This document shows positions 12,717 to 17,075 of a DNA stretch of 17,075 nt, in pieces. Source of the DNA: an uncultured Steroidobacteraceae bacterium (GTDB lineage: Bacteria; Pseudomonadota; Gammaproteobacteria; Steroidobacterales; Steroidobacteraceae); NCBI GenBank assembly GCA_955652795.1, contig CATPBQ010000210.1, forward strand, positions 1 through 17,075, read 5' to 3'. The position numbers and the translations under genes were made by a program. The notes beneath the pieces were generated by a model. It saw only the letters and a list, made by a program, of their open reading frames with translations, had not been told where the DNA came from and did no database searches. Each line of letters begins with the position of its first letter. Positions within the stretch are counted from its first letter, which is position 1.

Positions 12717-13277
12717 ATGAAGCAGGCTCTGATCCTCGTCGACGTGCAGGAATCCTTCCGCAGGCGGCCCTACTTTCGGGACGAGGAGCTGCCGCAGTTC
12801 CTGCGCAACGTGCAGTCGCTGATCAATCGCTGCCAGTCGCGCGATATTGCGCTCGTGCAGGTGTTCCACCAGGCGCTCACCGACGACGCCGGTGATCCGT
12901 TCTCGGCGGCCTCGGGCTGCGTGCGCGCGATGCCCGAGCTGTCGCTGCGCGCCGATGCGGTGTTCTACAAGCAGGTGCATTCGGCCCTGTTCGGCAGGGA
13001 CGGCGACGGCGTGATGCTGGAGGCGTGGTTGCGCGGGCGCGGCATCGGGGAGCTGCTGATCACCGGAATCCGCACCGAGCAGTGCTGCGAGACCACGACC
13101 CGGCACGCCTCGGATCTGGGTTTCAGGGTGCGCTACGTGAGCGATGCGACGCTGACCTTCCCGATGCGGACCCGCTGCGGACGCGAGGTGTCGGCGCAGG
13201 AGATTCGCGAACACACCGAGCTCGTGCTCGACGGGCGCTTTGCGCGCGTCGTGGCGACCTCGGGTGCGCTGGCGTGA
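12717..13277 (+). CDS. Isochorismatase-family cysteine hydrolase
   Basis: A 186-aa cytoplasmic hydrolase. The family catalytic triad is visible: D9 (LILVDVQESF), K85 (AVFYKQVHSALFG) and C123 (GIRTEQCCETTTRHASDLGF, with C124 next to it). The family includes nicotinamidases, N-carbamoylsarcosine amidases and isochorismatases; nothing here tells the substrate. Start: ATG at 12717 after GGGAGG (12701-12706) and AAGG. The next gene, a GlxA-type regulator, follows 29 nt downstream, or overlaps as GTGA if its in-frame GTG at 13274 is used. That arrangement strongly suggests an operon in which the regulator controls the hydrolase or responds to its substrate. Confidence 0.92.
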   Translation: MKQALILVDVQESFRRRPYFRDEELPQFLRNVQSLINRCQSRDIALVQVFHQALTDDAGDPFSAASGCVRAMPELSLRADAVFYKQVHSALFGRDGDGVMLEAWLRGRGIGELLITGIRTEQCCETTTRHASDLGFRVRYVSDATLTFPMRTRCGREVSAQEIREHTELVLDGRFARVVATSGALA

Positions 13278-13306
13278 GGGTCGCAGGCGCGCCCGCCGGT
13301 GAGCTC

Positions 13307-14263
13307 ATGACCGAGGTCGTCTTCGCGCTGCTGCCGGACGTGGTGCTGCTGGACGTTGCCGGGCCTGCGGACGCGTTCCGCAACGCCGGCGGGAAGGTGC
13401 CCGGAAGCTACCGGCTGCGCTTCGTAGCGCCGGAGCCCCGTGTGCAGGCGGCCGTCGGACTGCACCTGAGCGCGCTCGAGCCGCTGCCCGTGCGCCTGGC
13501 GCCCGGGACGATCCTGGTGCTCACGGGCGTCGCCGGGATCGATCCGCATGAACCGGCGACGCGACGCCTGATCGAATGGCTGCGATCGGGCGTCGCAGAC
13601 CCGGCGCTGCTGCTGTGCGTGTGCTCAGGCAGCGTGCTGGCGGCGCGGGCCGGATTGCTGGCCGGCCGCGAGTGCACCACCCATCACGCGCACCTCGAGG
13701 AGCTGCGCCGGGCGGAGCCGCGCGCGCGTGTGCTCGAGAACCGCATTTTCGTGGAGGACGGCCCGGTGTTCACCAGCGCCGGAGTCACGGCAGGCATTGA
13801 TCTTGCGCTGCACGTCATCGGCCGGCAGCTGGGTGCGCCGGTCGCCGCTGACGTCGCCCGCGACCTGGTCGTGTACCTGCGCCGCGCGGGCACCGACCCC
13901 GCGCTCTCGCCCTGGCTGATGCACCGTAACCATCTGCATCCGGCGGTGCATCGCGTGCAGGATGCCGTGGCGCGCGATCCATCGTTCGCCTGGAGCTCCG
14001 CGGAGCTGTCCGCGGTGGCCTGCACCAGTTCGCGCAACCTCGCGCGGCTGTTCGCGGAGCACGCGCGCTGCTCGCCGCTCGACTACGTGCAGCTGATGCG
14101 CTTCGCCTTCGCCAGGCAACTGGTCACCCACAGCCGGCTCGATCTGGAGCGCGTGGCGGCGAAGGCGGGGTTTCGCTCGGCCCAGCACCTGCGGCGCGTG
14201 TGGTCGCGCTGGGAAGCGCGCCCGCCGAGCGCGCTGCGCAGCCGCGAGCCGTACGCGGCGTAG
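13307..14263 (+). CDS. GlxA-family transcriptional regulator (DJ-1/PfpI domain plus AraC-type HTH)
   Basis: A 318-aa regulator. The N-terminal DJ-1/PfpI-like domain (about 1-190) starts VVFALLPDVVLLDVAGPADAF and has the nucleophile-elbow-like VCSGS with C106. It continues with AGLLAGRECTTHHAHLEEL and FTSAGVTAGIDLALHVI. The C-terminal AraC helix-turn-helix pair (about 225-300) includes ELSAVACTSSRNLARLFAEH and GFRSAQHLRRVWSRW. In this class the N-terminal domain senses a small molecule or lacks activity, and the C-terminus binds DNA. Start: ATG at 13307 with GTGAG close upstream; an in-frame GTG at 13274 overlapping the previous stop is an alternative adding 11 residues. It converges on the asparaginase gene with 61 nt between, where I see no T-tailed terminator. 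Confidence 0.94.
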   Translation: MTEVVFALLPDVVLLDVAGPADAFRNAGGKVPGSYRLRFVAPEPRVQAAVGLHLSALEPLPVRLAPGTILVLTGVAGIDPHEPATRRLIEWLRSGVADPALLLCVCSGSVLAARAGLLAGRECTTHHAHLEELRRAEPRARVLENRIFVEDGPVFTSAGVTAGIDLALHVIGRQLGAPVAADVARDLVVYLRRAGTDPALSPWLMHRNHLHPAVHRVQDAVARDPSFAWSSAELSAVACTSSRNLARLFAEHARCSPLDYVQLMRFAFARQLVTHSRLDLERVAAKAGFRSAQHLRRVWSRWEARPPSALRSREPYAA

Positions 14264-14324
14264 TGAGCGGGTCGCGGCCGGCGCATCAGGCCGGTGAGGC
14301 GGCGGCGGCGCAACGGCGCGTTCC

Positions 14325-15233
14325 TCAGTAGATCGCGATTTCGCGGCGGCCGCCCGAGTCGCGTGCACCGCGGAACATGCCCTCGGTGCTGAAGTCCATG
14401 ACGATCCGCCCGTCCCTGCCGACCGCGATGAGGCCGCCGTCCCCGCCCAGTGCGGCGAGTATCTGGTGCAGCATCTCGTGCACCGCCTGTTGCAGGTCGA
14501 GGCCGCGGTACTCGACCGCGGCGCACACGTGATGGGCGGCCACCGCGCGGATGAAATACTCCCCGTGCCCGGTCGCCGAGACCGCGCACACGCCGTTCTT
14601 GGCGTAGGTCCCGGCGCCGATGATCGGGGAGTCCCCGACGCGCCCCGGGCGCTTGTTGGTCATCCCGCCGGTGGAGGTGGCGGCAGCCAGATTGCCGTCC
14701 CCGTCCAGCGCCACGGCCCCGACCGTGCCCTGCGAGCAGGGGAGCAGGTCCGAGACGCGCTGGCCGCGCTGCTCGCACTCGAGTTGTTCCTGGCGCTCCA
14801 CGGTGCGGAAGTAGTGGTTGGGGACCAGCGCGAAACTCTCTTCCAGGGCGAACTCCTCGGCGCCTGCACCCACCAGCAGCACGTGACGCGACTTCTCCAT
14901 CACCCGGCGCGCGAGCTCGATCGGATTTCTCACGTGCCGCACCGAGGCGACCGCGCCGGCGCGCAGCTGCCTGCCGTCCATGATCGCGGCGTCGAGCTCG
15001 GCCGCGCCGTCGCGTGTCAGGGCGGCTCCGTGGCCGGCGTTGAACGACGGGTCGTCCTCGAGTATCCGCACCGCGGCGCTGACGGCATCGAGACTGCTGC
15101 CGCCGCGCTCGAGCAGCGCGAAGCCCCCGTCCAGTGCCGCCTCGAGGCCGGCGCGGTAGCGCTGCTCACGCGGCTCCGACAGCAGCGCACGCGGCACCGC
15201 CCCCGCGCCTCCGTGGATGGCGATCGCGTACAT
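14325..15233 (-). CDS. Isoaspartyl peptidase / L-asparaginase, cytoplasmic paralog
   Basis: Thr-type N-terminal-nucleophile hydrolase of 302 aa that hydrolyses L-asparagine and beta-aspartyl dipeptides. It is made as a precursor cleaving itself before the catalytic Thr. Visible: IAIHGGAGA at the start, LERGGSSLDAV, NAGHGAALT and AELDAAIMDG. The cleavage site is at T170 (QGTVGAVALD), followed by LAAATSTGGMTNKRPGRVGD. No signal peptide: the family block begins at residue 3. Start: ATG at 15233 with GGGAG 6 nt upstream; in-frame ATG and GTG codons further up overlap the neighbour. It lies 19 nt downstream of a closely similar paralog, so the two are co-transcribed and arose by tandem duplication. 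Confidence 0.95.
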   Translation of the reverse strand: MYAIAIHGGAGAVPRALLSEPREQRYRAGLEAALDGGFALLERGGSSLDAVSAAVRILEDDPSFNAGHGAALTRDGAAELDAAIMDGRQLRAGAVASVRHVRNPIELARRVMEKSRHVLLVGAGAEEFALEESFALVPNHYFRTVERQEQLECEQRGQRVSDLLPCSQGTVGAVALDGDGNLAAATSTGGMTNKRPGRVGDSPIIGAGTYAKNGVCAVSATGHGEYFIRAVAAHHVCAAVEYRGLDLQQAVHEMLHQILAALGGDGGLIAVGRDGRIVMDFSTEGMFRGARDSGGRREIAIY

Positions 15234-15252
15234 GTTCGGCTCCCGCAAGCTC

Positions 15253-16254
15253 TTACTGTGCATCACGGTACATGGCGATGTCCCGCTGGCCGCGCGAATC
15301 GCGCGCGCCGCGAAACATGCCGACGCTGTTGAAGTCCATGGCGATGTTGCCGCTTCGGTCCACGGCGATCACGCCGCCCTCGCCCCCGCTGCGGCGCAGC
15401 TTCTCGTGGATGACTTCGCGCACCGCCTGCGCCAGCGTCAGGTGCCGGTATTGCACCAGCGCGCAGATGTCGTAGGCCACCACCTGGCGGATGAAGAATT
15501 CGCCCTGTCCGGTGCCGGAGACCGCGCAGGAGGCATCGTCGGCGTAGGTGCCGGCACCCACGATGGGCGAATCCCCGACCCGCCCGCGGTGCTTGTTGGT
15601 GAGCCCCCCGGTGGAGGTGGCGGCGGCGAGATGCCCGGCGCGATCGAGGGCGACGGCGCCCACGGTGCCGGTGGCCCCTGGCGAGGCCGCCTTGAGCTGC
15701 CCGGCCTGCGTCTGGCGCGCCTCGTCCAGCTCGCGTGCACGCGCCTCGGTGCGGAAGTAGTCGCGGGGCACGAGCACCACGCCCTGCTCGAGCGCGAACT
15801 CTTCGGCGCCCTCGGCCACGAGCAGCACGTGCGGGCTCTTCTCCATCACCAGGCGCGCGAGCTCAACGGGGTTCCTGACATGGCGCACGCCGGCCACGGC
15901 TCCGGCGCGCGGACCGTGTCCGTCCATGATGGCGGCGTCGAGTTCCGCATCGCCCTCATGGTTCAGGACCGCGCCACGGCCAGCGTTGAACTGCGGATCG
16001 TCCTCCATGGTGCGCACCGCGGCCGTGACCGCATCCAGACTCGAGCCGCCGCGCTCCAGGATCGCGTAGCCTGCATCGAGCGCCGCCGCCAGCCCCGCCC
16101 GGTAGGAGGCGGCACGCTGCGGCGTCATTTTGGCCGGATCGATCACGCCCGCGCCGCCGTGGATGGCGATCGCCAGCGGCCGCGGCTCGACGGCGAGAGC
16201 CGGCGCGACCGCCACGGCCAGACACAGCAGCGCGAGCAGTTTCGGGCGCGACAT
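15253..16254 (-). CDS. Isoaspartyl peptidase / L-asparaginase, exported paralog
   Basis: A 333-aa member of the same Thr-dependent family as the gene downstream. It has an N-terminal signal peptide (LLALLCLAVAVAPALA, cleaved near residue 21), so it should act in the periplasm. Family blocks: AIAIHGGAGVIDP, LERGGSSLDAV, NAGRGAVLNHEG and AELDAAIMDG. The autocleavage/catalytic Thr is T197 (TGTVGAVALDRAG), followed by LAAATSTGGLTNKHRGRVGD. The end, GARDSRGQRDIAMY, parallels the paralog. Start: ATG at 16254 with GAGG 5 nt upstream. It is divergent from the biotin-carboxylase gene, with only about 50 nt for both promoters. Export plus activity on asparagine or beta-aspartyl peptides would fit scavenging of nitrogen and aspartate; that role is inferred. 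Confidence 0.95.
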   Translation of the reverse strand: MSRPKLLALLCLAVAVAPALAVEPRPLAIAIHGGAGVIDPAKMTPQRAASYRAGLAAALDAGYAILERGGSSLDAVTAAVRTMEDDPQFNAGRGAVLNHEGDAELDAAIMDGHGPRAGAVAGVRHVRNPVELARLVMEKSPHVLLVAEGAEEFALEQGVVLVPRDYFRTEARARELDEARQTQAGQLKAASPGATGTVGAVALDRAGHLAAATSTGGLTNKHRGRVGDSPIVGAGTYADDASCAVSGTGQGEFFIRQVVAYDICALVQYRHLTLAQAVREVIHEKLRRSGGEGGVIAVDRSGNIAMDFNSVGMFRGARDSRGQRDIAMYRDAQ

Positions 16255-16277
16255 CGTTTCCTCGCAGCGGCTATGAT
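16248..16277 (+). promoter_or_regulatory. Possible promoter of the biotin carboxylase gene
   Basis: GCGACA (16248-16253, 4/6 to -35), 18-nt spacer, TATGAT (16272-16277, 5/6 to -10). The -35 overlaps the start codon of the divergent asparaginase gene. If real, transcription begins near 16284 and the ATG at 16273 cannot be the start. Confidence 0.3.
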
Positions 16278-16305
16278 CCCCAAACACCGGACGGCGAATC
16301 TTAAA

Positions 16306-17075
16306 GTGAAACCCGCCACGTCGCAGCGGATCCGCAGCCTCTTGGTCGCCAATCGCGGCGAAATCGCCATCCGCGTCATGCGGGCGGCGAGCGAGCTCGG
16401 CCTGCGAACGGTGGCGATCTATTCGCAGGAGGACCGCTTCTCGCTGCACCGGACCAAGGCGGACGAGGCGTACCTCGTCGGACCCGAGCGCGGGCCGGTC
16501 GAGGCCTACCTCGACATCGCGGATGTCCTGGCGGTGGCGCGCGAGGCGCGGGTGGATGCGATTCATCCCGGCTACGGCTTCCTGTCCGAGAACCCCGAAT
16601 TCGCGCGTGCGACATGCGCCGCGGGCATCGTGTTCATCGGCCCGCAGGCCGAGACGCTGCGCCTGCTCGGCAACAAGGTGACGGCGCGCGAGCTGGCGGT
16701 GTCAGCGGGTGTGCCGGTGATGCCGGCCACCGCAGCACTGCCGGCGAGCCTCGAGGAGAGCGCGCATCTGGCGCGCAGCATCGGCTACCCGGTGATGCTG
16801 AAAGCCAGCTGGGGGGGCGGCGGCCGCGGCGTGCGCGTGGTGACGGGCGAGGCGCAGCTCAAGGAACTGCTGCCGCTGGCGCGGCGCGAAGCCCAGGCCG
16901 CTTTCGGCAACGAAGAGGTCTACCTGGAGAAGCTGGTAGCGCGCGCGCGGCACGTCGAGGTGCAGCTTCTCGGCGACCATCACGGCAACCTGGTGCACCT
17001 GTTCGAGCGCGACTGCACCGTGCAGCGCCGCAACCAGAAGGTGGTGGAGCGCGCGCCGGCGGTGTTCCTGACGGC
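16306..17075 (+). CDS. Pyruvate carboxylase-type biotin carboxylase (N-terminal part, continues past window)
   Basis: The first ~256 codons of an ATP-grasp biotin carboxylase, open at the right edge. Visible: the N-terminal subdomain SLLVANRGEIAIRVMRAASE; AIYSQEDRFSLHRTKADEAY followed by VEAYLDI, a pattern I associate with pyruvate carboxylase rather than AccC; HPGYGFLSENPEFA; and the glycine loop KASWGGGGRGVRVV. FERDCTVQRRNQKVVERAPA stands at the end of the visible part. The enzyme would carboxylate biotin with ATP and bicarbonate and, if pyruvate carboxylase, make oxaloacetate. Start uncertain: GTG at 16306 gives a family-like N-terminus and leaves room for promoters, but has no clear ribosome site; ATG at 16273 is in frame yet falls inside a TATGAT -10-like sequence. 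An acyl-CoA carboxylase alpha subunit cannot be excluded without the C-terminus. Confidence 0.88.
   Translation, partial: MKPATSQRIRSLLVANRGEIAIRVMRAASELGLRTVAIYSQEDRFSLHRTKADEAYLVGPERGPVEAYLDIADVLAVAREARVDAIHPGYGFLSENPEFARATCAAGIVFIGPQAETLRLLGNKVTARELAVSAGVPVMPATAALPASLEESAHLARSIGYPVMLKASWGGGGRGVRVVTGEAQLKELLPLARREAQAAFGNEEVYLEKLVARARHVEVQLLGDHHGNLVHLFERDCTVQRRNQKVVERAPAVFLT

Noticed and set aside
14264..14324. Possible terminator between the GlxA-type regulator and the asparaginase
   Set aside because: Only a short CCGGC/GCCGG stem without T-run; too weak to call.

Overview
The window is high-GC, densely packed bacterial DNA. The gene content (ArgR repressor, TamA/TamB, NudC, FlhC-type regulator, DUF3617 protein) points to a Gammaproteobacterium. 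The argininosuccinate synthase is the variant I associate with Xanthomonas-like bacteria, so a Xanthomonadales, Steroidobacterales or Nevskiales relative is my best guess. I see no rRNA, tRNA, CRISPR, insertion sequence or phage gene. It reads as ordinary chromosome with several unusual regulatory or structural details.

Layout. (1) 1-2055, minus strand: an arginine operon read argR, argG, then a conserved gene of unknown function that runs off the left edge. Its promoter is overlaid by two ARG-box-like palindromes centred exactly 21 bp apart. (2) 2134-2604, plus strand: a secreted DUF3617 protein, divergent from argR. (3) 10045-2619, minus strand: nudC (NADH/NAD-RNA pyrophosphatase), an NRDE/TANGO2-like gene, then tamA and tamB. 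tamB starts 2 nt after the tamA stop, so the outer-membrane barrel and its inner-membrane-anchored partner are coupled. (4) 10167-11554: a FlhC-like zinc-finger regulator (minus) and a divergent 227-aa protein (plus) whose C-terminal half resembles FlhD. They share an AT-rich promoter region. A 16-bp perfect inverted repeat lies just beyond the FlhC-like stop. (5) 12506-11574, minus: an exported CsgG-like protein with a C-terminal SH3-like domain and no lipobox, with a 17-bp tandem duplication in its leader. (6) 12717-14263, plus: an isochorismatase-family hydrolase followed by a GlxA-type (DJ-1/PfpI plus AraC) regulator. (7) 16254-14325, minus: two tandem paralogous Thr-type isoaspartyl peptidases/asparaginases, one with a signal peptide and one without. 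(8) 16306 to the right edge, plus: the start of a pyruvate-carboxylase-type biotin carboxylase.

How the genes work together: ArgR most likely represses its own operon including argG. TamA and TamB form one envelope machine. The FlhC-like and FlhD-like proteins are candidates for one heteromeric regulator that has lost the usual flhD-flhC operon order. The asparaginase pair could recover aspartate from asparagine or isoaspartyl peptides in two compartments. The adjacent biotin carboxylase would feed oxaloacetate, but that link is inference. The region most worth following up is the divergent FlhC-like/FlhD-like pair. No gap between genes exceeds about 210 bases.
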